Shown one piece after another: positions 39,367 through 47,325 of a stretch of 64,000 nt of DNA (position 1 is the first letter of the stretch; each line of letters begins with the position of its first letter). The DNA comes from Thermoleophilum album. Lineage in GTDB: Bacteria; Actinomycetota; Thermoleophilia; Solirubrobacterales; Thermoleophilaceae. The translations under genes and the position numbers were made by a program. The stretch is taken from positions 372,001 to 436,000 of the forward strand of contig NZ_FNWJ01000001.1 in assembly GCF_900108055.1 (NCBI RefSeq), given 5' to 3'. The notes beneath the pieces are model-generated. The model made no database searches and was not told the origin of the DNA. It saw only the letters and a list, made by a program, of their open reading frames with translations.

Positions 39367-40314
39367 TCACTCTTCCCGTGCGCACAGTTCCGCCGCCATG
39401 ATCGCAGCGCCGATTGCTCCGGCGCGTTCCCCCAGACCCGCTAGCTCGACCTGTACCTGCTCGCGAATCGCCGGCAACGCCCGTTGCTCGAGGACGCGCC
39501 GGGCGGGTCCCAAGAGCAGCTCGCCGGCGCGGGCGAGACCGCCGCCGATGAGGATCAGTTCGGGGTCGAAAGCGTTTGCGAACGCAGCCAGGCCGACACC
39601 GAGGTGTTCGCCGACCGTGGCGATCAACGCCTGCGCCTGCCGGTCGCCAGCGAGTGCCAGATCGGTCACCAGTGCGCCGTCGATCTCTGCACCGGCAAGC
39701 AGCGCCTGACCAAGCGTGCTCTCGGGATCACGCTCCGCTAGTTCCCGAGCGGCGCGCCCGAGCGCCCCTCCGGAGGCGAGCGCCTCGAGACAGCCGCGGC
39801 CAGGGCACTTGCCCTGGCAGGGCGGGCCGTCCTTGGCGATCGGAATGTGCCCCAGCTCGGCGGCGAACCCCCGCGCCCCGCGATACAGCTGGCCGTCGAG
39901 CAGCAGCGCCCCGCCGATGCCGGTTCCAAGCGTCAGCATCACGACGTTCTGGCGGTCGACCGCGGCCCCCATGGCGACTTCTCCACGAAGTGCGCAGTTG
40001 ACGTCGTTGTCGACCGCCACCGGGCGCCCCAGGGCCTGGGCGGCGCGCACGCGGAAGTCGACGCCCTCGAGTGGCAGGTGCGTCGAATACGGGATGGCGC
40101 CGCGAGCGCTTGGAACCAACGCGGGCAGGCCAAAGCCGAAGGCTTGAACCTCGCCGACCGCCTTTTCCAGCTCGCGGCAAAACTCGATCAGAAGTTCGAC
40201 GGTCGCGTCGGTCGTACGTTCCCGCCAGGTCGTGCGGAGCTCGTGTTCGACTGCCCGATTGGGGTCGAGAACAACGCCGAGGATCTTGGTCCCACCGGCG
40301 TCGATGCCGATCAC
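39367..40314 (-). CDS. ROK-family glucokinase
   Basis: A 315-residue ROK sugar kinase, most likely a glucokinase. It begins VIGIDAGGTKILGVVLD (phosphate loop), and has VAVDNDVNCALRGE (catalytic Asp region), LTLGTGIGGALLLDG and the zinc-binding ROK signature CQGKCPGRGCLEALAS. The substrate-binding ELGH is present as AAELGHIPI. GTG at 40314 is the only start that fits the family N-terminus. It is divergent from the LCP gene, sharing 95 bp of upstream DNA. Confidence 0.88.
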   Translation of the reverse strand: MIGIDAGGTKILGVVLDPNRAVEHELRTTWRERTTDATVELLIEFCRELEKAVGEVQAFGFGLPALVPSARGAIPYSTHLPLEGVDFRVRAAQALGRPVAVDNDVNCALRGEVAMGAAVDRQNVVMLTLGTGIGGALLLDGQLYRGARGFAAELGHIPIAKDGPPCQGKCPGRGCLEALASGGALGRAARELAERDPESTLGQALLAGAEIDGALVTDLALAGDRQAQALIATVGEHLGVGLAAFANAFDPELILIGGGLARAGELLLGPARRVLEQRALPAIREQVQVELAGLGERAGAIGAAIMAAELCAREE

Positions 40315-40409
40315 ACGAGCCCCGCGCCGCGCGCCGTTGTCGCGACGAAGTCCGGCAGTTTGCGTTGTCGGCGGCAGTTCGGGCAAGGCGACTCTGTATA
40401 CAGGCAGCA

Positions 40410-41462
40410 ATGGCGTCCGAGTCGCCGCCTCCCTACCGCATCTATCGCGCCCGCCGCCTGCGCTCCCGGCACAGCGTGGAAGCTGGGCTGGAGGCGCTGC
40501 GCCGGCGCCGCCGCAACCCACTCCGGCTGCGCCCCCGTGGCCCCCTGACGGTCGGGAGGGCAGTCCGTTGGGCGTTCGCCGCCGCCGTCGCTTGGCTGCT
40601 CCTGTCGCTGGTCCTGTTCCTGGTCAGCGCACAGCTCGAGCCGGGTCTGGGGCCGGCCACCGAACAAGTTTTGGGGGGCGCAAGCCCGCTCGCCGGCAGC
40701 ACGATCCTGGTGCTCGGTACCGACGCACGGGTCGGTGCCTCGATCGACCGCTCACAAACAGGGCCGCCACGCGCCGACACGATCATGCTGCTGCGGGTCG
40801 GGCTCAGCGGCGTGCGCAAGCTCTCGATTCCTCGCGACACCTACACCGAGATCCCAGGCCACCCAGCACAGAAGATCAACGCCGCTTACGCACTCGGCGG
40901 CGCACCGCTGATGGTGCAAACGGTGGAGAACTTCTTTGGCGGGCGGCTGCGTGTCGACCACCTCGTGGAGCTCGATTTCGCTGACTTCCCGAAGCTGATC
41001 GACGCGCTGGGGGGCATAACCGTGTACTCCAAGTCGCGTATCTGCTCGCCGCCCTTCGACAACTTTTGGCGCGGCTTGCGTTTCCCGGCGGGCGAACTGC
41101 ACCTAAACGGCCAGCAGGCCCTCGGGTTCGCACGCGTGCGCAAAAACCGCTGCGCGCCTAACGAGACCGACCTCGACCGGGCGCAGCGCCAACAACAGGT
41201 GGTCGACGCGATCCGTCGGCGTCTGCTCGCGCCGGCAACCTTCGTGCGTCTGCCGCTCGTGGCCTGGCGAGCGCCGAAGGCTCTCCGTACCGACATGCGC
41301 GGGCCGACGCTGCTCGCGCTGTTCGCAGCGATGGCGATCGGCGGCTCCGGGGGCCAAGCTCACGTGCTCGAACCGTCCTGCCTCTCCTGCGGCCCCGGCA
41401 GCAGCATCTTGGTGTCCGAGGGAGCGAAACGCGATGCCCTCGGCTACCTCATCGGCGGCTAG
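40410..41462 (+). CDS. LytR-CpsA-Psr (LCP) family glycopolymer transferase
   Basis: A 350-residue type II membrane protein. The N-terminus is very basic, followed by one helix (AFAAAVAWLLLSLVLFLVSA), then an extracellular LCP domain: STILVLGTDARVGA, RADTIMLLRVGLSG, KLSIPRDTYTEIPG, KINAAYALGGAPLMVQTVE, LDFADFPKLIDALGGI and QALGFARVRKN. LCP enzymes move lipid-linked glycopolymers onto peptidoglycan. ATG at 40410 is used. It could attach a polymer made by the cassette at 16.8-21.8 kb, though there is no genomic link. Confidence 0.92.
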   Translation: MASESPPPYRIYRARRLRSRHSVEAGLEALRRRRRNPLRLRPRGPLTVGRAVRWAFAAAVAWLLLSLVLFLVSAQLEPGLGPATEQVLGGASPLAGSTILVLGTDARVGASIDRSQTGPPRADTIMLLRVGLSGVRKLSIPRDTYTEIPGHPAQKINAAYALGGAPLMVQTVENFFGGRLRVDHLVELDFADFPKLIDALGGITVYSKSRICSPPFDNFWRGLRFPAGELHLNGQQALGFARVRKNRCAPNETDLDRAQRQQQVVDAIRRRLLAPATFVRLPLVAWRAPKALRTDMRGPTLLALFAAMAIGGSGGQAHVLEPSCLSCGPGSSILVSEGAKRDALGYLIGG

Positions 41463-41501
41463 CCAGCCGGCATCGGTGGCCAGGCAGCCGACGAACGGCG
41501 G

Positions 41502-41771
41502 CTAGTCGTCGGAGCTCGAACTGCCCTCCCCCGACGAGGAGGAGCTGTCCGTGCTGTCGGACTCCGGCGCCTCACCGCCGATCCGCTTCGTCTTGTTGCG
41601 ACCGTAATCGGTCGTGTAGAAGCCGCTGCCCTTGAAGTGAACGGCCACAGGATGCAGGACCCGCCGAGCCGGGGCCTCGCAAGTCGAGCAGCTCGTAAGC
41701 GGCTCGTCGGTCATGCGCTGCATGACCTCGAAGGTATGTCCGCGCTCGCAGCGGTACTCATAGATCGGCAT
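41502..41771 (-). CDS. FmdB-type zinc-ribbon protein
   Basis: An 89-residue protein with the FmdB family N-terminus MPIYEYRCERGHTFEVMQRM, a second knuckle CSTC, and KGSGFYTTDY. The first knuckle has one Cys plus His (C8-x-x-G-H) instead of two Cys, a variant also seen in relatives. The C-terminal 25 residues are Ser/Asp-rich. The role of these small regulatory-type zinc ribbons is not settled. The ATG at 41771 is chosen because the family starts there. It is divergent from the glycyl-tRNA synthetase gene. Confidence 0.85.
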   Translation of the reverse strand: MPIYEYRCERGHTFEVMQRMTDEPLTSCSTCEAPARRVLHPVAVHFKGSGFYTTDYGRNKTKRIGGEAPESDSTDSSSSSGEGSSSSDD

Positions 41772-41838
41772 GGCACTCTCAGTATAGGAGTGCCAAGCGG
41801 TTGGCGACGACCGCCAGCGGCTATACCTTCCCGCCGAC

Positions 41839-43221
41839 ATGGCCGAAGCCCCGATCCGCGCGGTGACGATGGACAAGGTCGTAGCGCTCTGCAAGCGCCG
41901 CGGCTTCGTTTTCCAATCGTCGGAGATCTACGGTGGACTGGCGTCCACCTACGACTACGCCCACTACGGCGTGCTGCTGAAGCAGAACGTCAAGCAGGAG
42001 TGGTGGCGAGCGGTGCTGCAGGAGCGCGACGACATGGTCGCGCTGGACGCGGCGATCCTCATGCACCCGCGTGTCTGGGAAGCATCCGGCCACCTCGAGG
42101 GCTTCACCGACCCGCTCGTGCAGTGCCTGGGCAAGTGCAAGAAGCGCTGGCGCGAGGACGAGCTGCGGGCGCAACAGCTCGGCTCCGAGCACGCGGAGGG
42201 CGAGATCGTGTGCCCGGAGTGCGGCGGCAAGCTCACCGAGCCGCGTCAGTTCAACCTGATGTTCAAAACCCACATGGGTCCCGTCGAGGAGGAGGCCGCC
42301 GTCGTCTACCTGCGTCCGGAGACCGCGCAGGGCATCTTCGTCAACTTCCGCAACGTCCTCCAGTTCGCGCGCCGCAAGCCGCCGTTCGGGATCGCCCAGG
42401 TGGGCAAGGCGTTCCGCAACGAGATCACGCCCGGCAACTTCATCTTCCGAACACGCGAGTTCGAGCAGATGGAGATCGAGTTCTTCGTCCCGCCGGCCGA
42501 GGCCGAACAGTGGCACCGCTACTGGATGGACGAACGGCTTGCCTGGTACCAGCGCCTCGGTATCCGTCCCCAGCACCTACGCTTGCGCGCGCACGGCCCG
42601 GACGAGCTTTCGCACTACTCGAGCGCGACGTCCGACATCGAGTACTTGTTCCCGATGGGTTGGGCAGAGCTCGAGGGGATCGCCAACCGCGGTGACTACG
42701 ACCTCCGCCGCCACGCCGAGTTCTCGGGCGAGAAGCTCGAATACGTGGACACCGCGACCGGCGAGCGCTACATCCCGCACGTCATCGAGCCGTCGGCGGG
42801 CGCCGACCGGGCATTGCTCGCTTTCCTGGTCGACGCCTACGACGAGGAGGAGGTCGAGGGGCGCAAGCGCACGGTCTTGCGCCTCCACCCGCGACTAGCG
42901 CCGATCAAGTTGGCGGTGCTGCCACTGGTCTCCCGCGAGGGTATGCCCGAGCGAGCACGCCGGATCTACGAGGAGTTGCGCTCCGCCTTCTTCTGCGAGT
43001 ACGACGAGGGTGGATCGATCGGCCGCCGCTACCGCCGCCAGGACGAGATCGGGACCCCCTGGTGCGCGACCGTCGACGGCCAGACGCTCGAGGACGACAC
43101 GGTCACGCTACGTGACCGCGACTCGCTTGAGCAGGTTCGGATCCCGGCAAGCCGCCTGCGCGCCGAAATCGAGCGTCGCCTAGCAGAGCCGTGGGCGCCA
43201 CCGGCGGCGCCACGAAGCTAA
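41839..43221 (+). CDS. glyQS: Glycyl-tRNA synthetase, dimeric type
   Basis: A 460-residue class II synthetase of the alpha2 type, charging tRNA-Gly. Motif 1 region is KQEWWRAVLQERDDMVALDAAI, motif 2 region VGKAFRNEITPGNFIFRTREFEQMEIEFF, and motif 3 EPSAGADRALLAFLVDAY. A four-Cys knuckle is formed by C113/C117 and C183/C186 (CLGKCKK and CPECGG; positions approximate). The C-terminal anticodon-binding domain is LAPIKLAVLPLVSREGMPE. This form is usual in actinobacteria and differs from the bacterial alpha2-beta2 enzyme. Confidence 0.97.
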   Translation: MAEAPIRAVTMDKVVALCKRRGFVFQSSEIYGGLASTYDYAHYGVLLKQNVKQEWWRAVLQERDDMVALDAAILMHPRVWEASGHLEGFTDPLVQCLGKCKKRWREDELRAQQLGSEHAEGEIVCPECGGKLTEPRQFNLMFKTHMGPVEEEAAVVYLRPETAQGIFVNFRNVLQFARRKPPFGIAQVGKAFRNEITPGNFIFRTREFEQMEIEFFVPPAEAEQWHRYWMDERLAWYQRLGIRPQHLRLRAHGPDELSHYSSATSDIEYLFPMGWAELEGIANRGDYDLRRHAEFSGEKLEYVDTATGERYIPHVIEPSAGADRALLAFLVDAYDEEEVEGRKRTVLRLHPRLAPIKLAVLPLVSREGMPERARRIYEELRSAFFCEYDEGGSIGRRYRRQDEIGTPWCATVDGQTLEDDTVTLRDRDSLEQVRIPASRLRAEIERRLAEPWAPPAAPRS

Positions 43222-43430
43222 GTCCCTGCGACTGCGATTTTTGCCGACCGGCGCTGTGCGATCGCCGCGGTCGTTGGCGGCCGCTGGGCGTCCCGGGCGA
43301 TCCTGGGCTGCAATTTCGCTTGCAGCGACCGCGCGCTTGAACGGTGGTTGCACGGGATCCGCCCTCGGAAGCGCTACCGGCCTTTACCGATGCGGGTTTG
43401 CGGGCAGTTTCCCTTGTACGCTCAGTCGCC

Positions 43431-43730
43431 GTGACCCCTCGCCGAATGCGTGCAACTACGGTTCGCTTTAGCGCCGATCTTTGGGAACTGCTCGAGCGTG
43501 AAGCGGCTCGCAGCGGCGTCAGCGTCGCGCAGTACGTGCGCGAGGCCGCCCTGGCACGCATCGCCTATACCGCCGGCTTGCGCGGCGAGGGGCTTTTCCA
43601 GCCGCCGCCGGAGCACGAAGAGGGCGCTGACAAGGGGCGTGGTCGCGGCTCGGGACGGGGGCGACGCCGCAGCGGTGGTGGTGGTGGCCGCTCGGAGCTG
43701 CTTGCGCTCAGCAGCTCCGAGTTCGCCTGA
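43431..43730 (+). CDS. Ribbon-helix-helix DNA-binding protein with Arg/Gly-rich tail
   Basis: A 99-residue protein. Residues 6-45 form a ribbon-helix-helix fold (MRATTVRFSADLWELLEREA ... SVAQYVREAALARI), whose beta strand inserts in the DNA major groove. The tail (66-88) is rich in Gly and Arg, ending in Leu/Ser. GTG at 43431 or ATG at 43446 are both possible starts; the first is used. It has no partner gene, so it is not an obvious antitoxin; it may be a DNA-binding regulator or a nucleoid protein. Confidence 0.78.
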   Translation: MTPRRMRATTVRFSADLWELLEREAARSGVSVAQYVREAALARIAYTAGLRGEGLFQPPPEHEEGADKGRGRGSGRGRRRSGGGGGRSELLALSSSEFA

Positions 43731-43742
43731 AGGCGATCCCCG

Positions 43743-45959
43743 TCACACGAGCGCGCGGGGTTCTTTGAGCGCCGCTCGTGACGCATCGTCAGCGAGCGAC
43801 GACTGCGGTCCCTCAAGAACCGGCAAACGCTGCTCCAGCCAGTTCGGCAACCACCAGTTCCAGCGACCGAACAGCACCATCATCGCGGGCACAAGGACGA
43901 GCCTGACGAGCGTCGCGTCGAGCGCAATCGCCACCGCCAAACCCACGCCCATCTCGCGGATGGTCGGTACACCGACGAATGCAAACACCGCGAATACCGC
44001 GACCATGATCGCCGCAGCGCTCGAGATCGTGCGAGCGCTCGCTGCAAGCCCCTCGGCTACCGCGCGGGCGGTGTCGCCGTGCAGCCGATAGCGCTCCCGT
44101 ATCCGGGTCAGCAGGAAAACCTCGTAGTCCATCGACAGCCCGAAGGTGATAGCCAGAAGGAGGGTCGGCGTGACGCTGTGGATGTAGCCGTGTCGCTCGA
44201 CTCCGAGCGGCTCGAGCAAACCGTGTTGAAACACGGCCGTGAGCACGCCGTAGGCAGCGGCCGTGGAGAGCAGGTTCATGAGCGCGGCCTTGAGCGGCAG
44301 GATCAGGGAACGCAGCAGCACGACCAACACAACGCACGACAACGCCGCGACGAAGATCAACACTCGCCACAGCGAAGAAGCCACCAGTGCCCGGAAGTCC
44401 TCTATAGCCGCGGTCACACCCCCGACCGAGACGGTCGCGAGCGGAGCAACGCGCTGGGGACCGTCGTCCCTCAGACGGTCGAGCAGCGCGCGCGCTTCGC
44501 GGCTCTCCGCCCCGCGCGCGGCGTACACGGCGACGAGCACTGCACTACGGTCGCGAGCGATCAGTGGTCGCTCGACCAACGCCGCGTTTGGCAAGCCCCG
44601 CACCCACCGGCGCCAGCGCTCAACCGCGGCGAGCAGGCGCCGGTCAACCGTGCGGCCGCTCCGTGGCTCGAAGGCAACGAGCAGTGGGCCGGATGCGCGG
44701 GGCCCGAGGGCTAGCTCGGCGAGGCGCTGGCCACGAAGGTCGGCACTGTCCCGCGGCAGCTGCCCGCCGATGCTGTCGTCGAGTCTCATCGAAAGCGCCG
44801 GCGCCGCGAGCGCGAGCATCACCGCTGCGCTCAACAGCGCGGCGGTGATGGGGCGTCGCAAAACCGCACGCGTCCAGCGCAGCCATAGCTCGCTGCTGCC
44901 CGGCGTTTCGGACCGGACGCGACCCCGCCGGAGGCGCTTGCCGAGCGCGAGCGCCAAGGCCGGTAGCAGCGTCAAGGCTCCCAGTACGGACACGATCACG
45001 ACGATCACGGCACCAACCGCCATCGAGCGAATCAGCCGCGCATCGACCAGGAACAGCGCTCCCAGAGCGAGGACAACGGTCACGCCAGCGAAGGCCACCG
45101 CGGTCCCCGAGGTAGCGAGCGCTGTCCGTAGCGCCGCCGTCGCCGTCGCGCCCTTGCCCAGTTCCTCCCGGTAGCGAGCGAGCACGAACAGGGAGTAGTC
45201 GACGGCCACGCCGAGGCCGATCATCGACGCCATGTTGGTCACGAACACCGACATCGAGAACCACTGCGAGAGCAACCAGATCGCCGCACCAGTGATCGAG
45301 ATCGCGCAGAAACCAAGAGCTAGCGGCAAGCCGGAAGCGGCGAACGACCCGAACACCCAGATCAGCACTGCGGCGATCAGTGGGAAGCCGAAGAGCTCGG
45401 CCTCTCGGAGGTCGTGGCGAGACTGCGCCTGGACCGCCGCAGAAAGCCCCCCTTCGCCCGCCAAGTACACCCGGAGGCCATTGCCCCGGTGTCCGACGCC
45501 GAGGCGTTCTCGCAATGTCGCGGCATCGGCGCTGGCGTCACGCTCGCCGATCCCGAGCTGCACCGGCAGGGCGATGATTCGGGGGGAACGGACGCCCGGC
45601 TCACGGGTCGAAGCGCGCAAAGAGGAGCCGCCGGGCAAGGCACCAGCGATGCGTGCCCCGGGTACCGAGGCGACGACCTTCTCGATGCGACGGAGCTCGC
45701 GTGTCAGGGCACTCTTGGGCGTCCGCGGCGCCGCTTCAAGCACCACCACTGCCGCACCCCCGGGCACGTTCGGGAAGCGCTCAAGCAGGTCGTCTACGCG
45801 CTGCGACTGCGAGCCTGGCACCGAGAAGCCGCCAGCCGTGAGGCGCTCGGTCTGACGGGCGGCAAAGGGGAGCGAAACAGCTACCAGCAGCGCCCACGCT
45901 GCCAGCACCAGAAGGCGGCGGCGCACGACGAAATCGTCAAAACGCGGAAGCCGGCCCAC
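43743..45959 (-). CDS. MMPL-family RND transporter
   Basis: A 738-residue membrane protein with the MMPL layout: a first helix, a large extracytoplasmic loop, a block of helices including MASMIGLGVAVDYSLFVLARYREEL, a second loop, and a second block with LLLAITFGLSMDYEVFLLTRIRERYRLH. The Asp residues in DYSLF and DYEVF are the proton-relay candidates. MMPL proteins export lipids and hydrophobic compounds. It follows the TetR gene by 19 bp, so both are likely in one transcript governed by the palindrome at 46617-46634. Confidence 0.93.
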   Translation of the reverse strand: MGRLPRFDDFVVRRRLLVLAAWALLVAVSLPFAARQTERLTAGGFSVPGSQSQRVDDLLERFPNVPGGAAVVVLEAAPRTPKSALTRELRRIEKVVASVPGARIAGALPGGSSLRASTREPGVRSPRIIALPVQLGIGERDASADAATLRERLGVGHRGNGLRVYLAGEGGLSAAVQAQSRHDLREAELFGFPLIAAVLIWVFGSFAASGLPLALGFCAISITGAAIWLLSQWFSMSVFVTNMASMIGLGVAVDYSLFVLARYREELGKGATATAALRTALATSGTAVAFAGVTVVLALGALFLVDARLIRSMAVGAVIVVIVSVLGALTLLPALALALGKRLRRGRVRSETPGSSELWLRWTRAVLRRPITAALLSAAVMLALAAPALSMRLDDSIGGQLPRDSADLRGQRLAELALGPRASGPLLVAFEPRSGRTVDRRLLAAVERWRRWVRGLPNAALVERPLIARDRSAVLVAVYAARGAESREARALLDRLRDDGPQRVAPLATVSVGGVTAAIEDFRALVASSLWRVLIFVAALSCVVLVVLLRSLILPLKAALMNLLSTAAAYGVLTAVFQHGLLEPLGVERHGYIHSVTPTLLLAITFGLSMDYEVFLLTRIRERYRLHGDTARAVAEGLAASARTISSAAAIMVAVFAVFAFVGVPTIREMGVGLAVAIALDATLVRLVLVPAMMVLFGRWNWWLPNWLEQRLPVLEGPQSSLADDASRAALKEPRALV

Positions 45960-45978
45960 GGTGGGAGCTACGACGAAG

Positions 45979-46605
45979 TCACGCCGATGAGGGTGCTGCT
46001 AGCAGCTCGCGCAGAAGCTCCATCCCGAACTCGAAGACGGGCCGCGAGTCCCAGTCCGGGTCGGCGAGTAGCTGAATGCCCATGCCGTCCGCAAGCGCGT
46101 AGAGCACCGAGGCCACCGCCTCGGGCTCGCCAGCGAGCTGCAGCACACCCTCTTCCTGCTTCTCACGCAGCGCGTTCGCCAGGTGCTCGCGCCAGCGCCG
46201 GTAGAGCTCCGCGAGCTCGGCCCGTATTTCTGGGCTGCGCCGCGACGCGCTGAGCATCTCGTAGATGACGGCCTGATTCTCGGGGTCCTCCCCGAGGAAA
46301 ACCTCAAGCTGCGCGACCAGCGCCGCCACCACGTCATCCACTGTGCGCGCCTCGGCCAGCCGGCGGTCGAGCTGTTCAAGCCGGAGCTCGCAGTCGTGGC
46401 GCACGACCCCCGCCAGCAGCCGTTCCTTCGATCCGAAGTAGTAATGCAGGAGTCCCCGTGAGACACCGGCCTCACGGGCAACGCGGTCGAAAGTGGAAGC
46501 GGCGGCACCCCGCCGCCCAACGCTGCGCCGCATCGCTTCGATGATGCGGCGCGCCTTGTCGCCATCTAGGCGTCGATCGCCAGTTTGGATCGGAGAAGCT
46601 TCCAC
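45979..46605 (-). CDS. TetR-family transcriptional repressor
   Basis: A 208-residue repressor. The N-terminal HTH is at about 22-65 (ASTFDRVAREAGVSRGLLHYYFGSKERLLAGVV). The C-terminal ligand domain is of the BetI-like type (YEMLSASRRSPEIRAELAELYRRWREHL; LYALADGMGIQLL). It is encoded directly upstream of the MMPL transporter. GTG at 46605 is used; a 14-bp perfect palindrome starts 13 bp upstream. Autorepression is the expected mode. A near-identical site is in front of the R2lox gene, so it may control that gene as well; the ligand is unknown. Confidence 0.9.
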   Translation of the reverse strand: MEASPIQTGDRRLDGDKARRIIEAMRRSVGRRGAAASTFDRVAREAGVSRGLLHYYFGSKERLLAGVVRHDCELRLEQLDRRLAEARTVDDVVAALVAQLEVFLGEDPENQAVIYEMLSASRRSPEIRAELAELYRRWREHLANALREKQEEGVLQLAGEPEAVASVLYALADGMGIQLLADPDWDSRPVFEFGMELLRELLAAPSSA

Positions 46606-46616
46606 GCGGTCAATTT

Positions 46617-46634
46617 AGCTGGCCGGCCAGCCAG
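46617..46634. promoter_or_regulatory. Operator-like palindrome upstream of tetR-MMPL
   Basis: The minus strand reads CTGGCTGGCCGGCCAGCT; its core GCTGGCCGGCCAGC is a perfect 14-bp palindrome (46618-46631). It lies 12-29 bp upstream of the TetR start, the usual place for an autoregulatory operator. The site upstream of the R2lox gene (2295-2312) differs at one position. Confidence 0.68.
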
Positions 46635-46686
46635 ATCGCAACTCGGGGGCGAAAAGTCCGTGCGAGGAAGATACCGCCGGAGACGA

Positions 46687-46711
46687 CGAGGGGGCGCGTC
46701 GCGCCCCCTCG
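46687..46711. terminator. GC-rich hairpin, probable terminator
   Basis: A perfect inverted repeat pairs 46687-46696 with 46702-46711 around a five-base loop (CGTCG; two more base pairs are possible inside). It lies about 60 bp after the stop of the 166-residue gene at 46770-47270, and before the TetR operator. There is no T-tract. Termination of that gene's transcript ahead of the tetR promoter is the simplest role. Confidence 0.5.
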
Positions 46712-46769
46712 TACACATCGGAGATAACCGCAGCCCTTGCGGGCCGCGGCGATGCGCAGCCGCTGGCTG

Positions 46770-47270
46770 CTACTCGCCGCCGGAAACCGTCGACTGCGCG
46801 CTGGTCCCAGCTTCCGTCGACGAAGCCGCGCCAGCGCCGTTGGTCGACGCGCCGGGCGTCGTCGTGCCCTTGTACTCGAACTCCTCCTCCGCCCCGAAAA
46901 CCAGGTCGAGAACCTTCTTGCGGGCGCCTTCGCTCAGTGCCAGCGCAAGTCCGGCACCGACCACCAGAAGCCCCAGCGTGCGCACGCCACGGCGCCGCCG
47001 ACGCTTCCCGCGCAAGCCCTCGCCAGCCTGCTGAAGCGCGTTAGCCGCTTCCCGAAGCTGGCGCTGCAGCTTGCGATCCTCGAGCAGCGCTCTTGCTGGA
47101 GCGCGCCCGTTCTGGAGGCGTTTGTACGCCTTGCGGGCCGCCGCCAGGGCGGCCGCCAGGTTGTTGCGGAGCTCGGGGTCCTCGACCAGGCGTTGGACGT
47201 ACTGATTCGAGCGGGCCGCCTTGCCTGCGGCGACCAGCCCCCCGAGCCGACCGGCGCTTCTTCGTGCCAT
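46770..47270 (-). CDS. Hypothetical protein with one membrane helix
   Basis: A 166-residue protein: a helical basic first part (MARRSAGRLGGLVAAG; YVQRLVEDPELRNNLAAALAAARKAYKRLQ), a basic stretch (GLRGKRRRRRGVRT), one membrane helix (LGLLVVGAGLALALSEGA) and an acidic Gly/Ser/Thr-rich tail. Such a layout is common in actinobacteria, but I assign no function. ATG at 47270 has GGGGAGAG upstream. It follows lon after about 55 bp and is co-directional, but the gap and the hairpin suggest a separate end. Confidence 0.68.
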   Translation of the reverse strand: MARRSAGRLGGLVAAGKAARSNQYVQRLVEDPELRNNLAAALAAARKAYKRLQNGRAPARALLEDRKLQRQLREAANALQQAGEGLRGKRRRRRGVRTLGLLVVGAGLALALSEGARKKVLDLVFGAEEEFEYKGTTTPGASTNGAGAASSTEAGTSAQSTVSGGE

Positions 47271-47325
47271 TGGCTCTCCCCTCGTCAGTCCGGATTGACC
47301 AGCTTCGCGAACCTTAGCCGCGCGT

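Noticed and set aside
41461-41500. Palindromic-looking region between the LCP and FmdB genes as a further operator or terminator
   Set aside because: Only short direct repeats (GGCGGCTAG twice) are found; no stem of useful length.
41821-42576. A 251-residue minus-strand frame inside the glycyl-tRNA synthetase gene
   Set aside because: Antisense to conserved synthetase motifs; no family resemblance.
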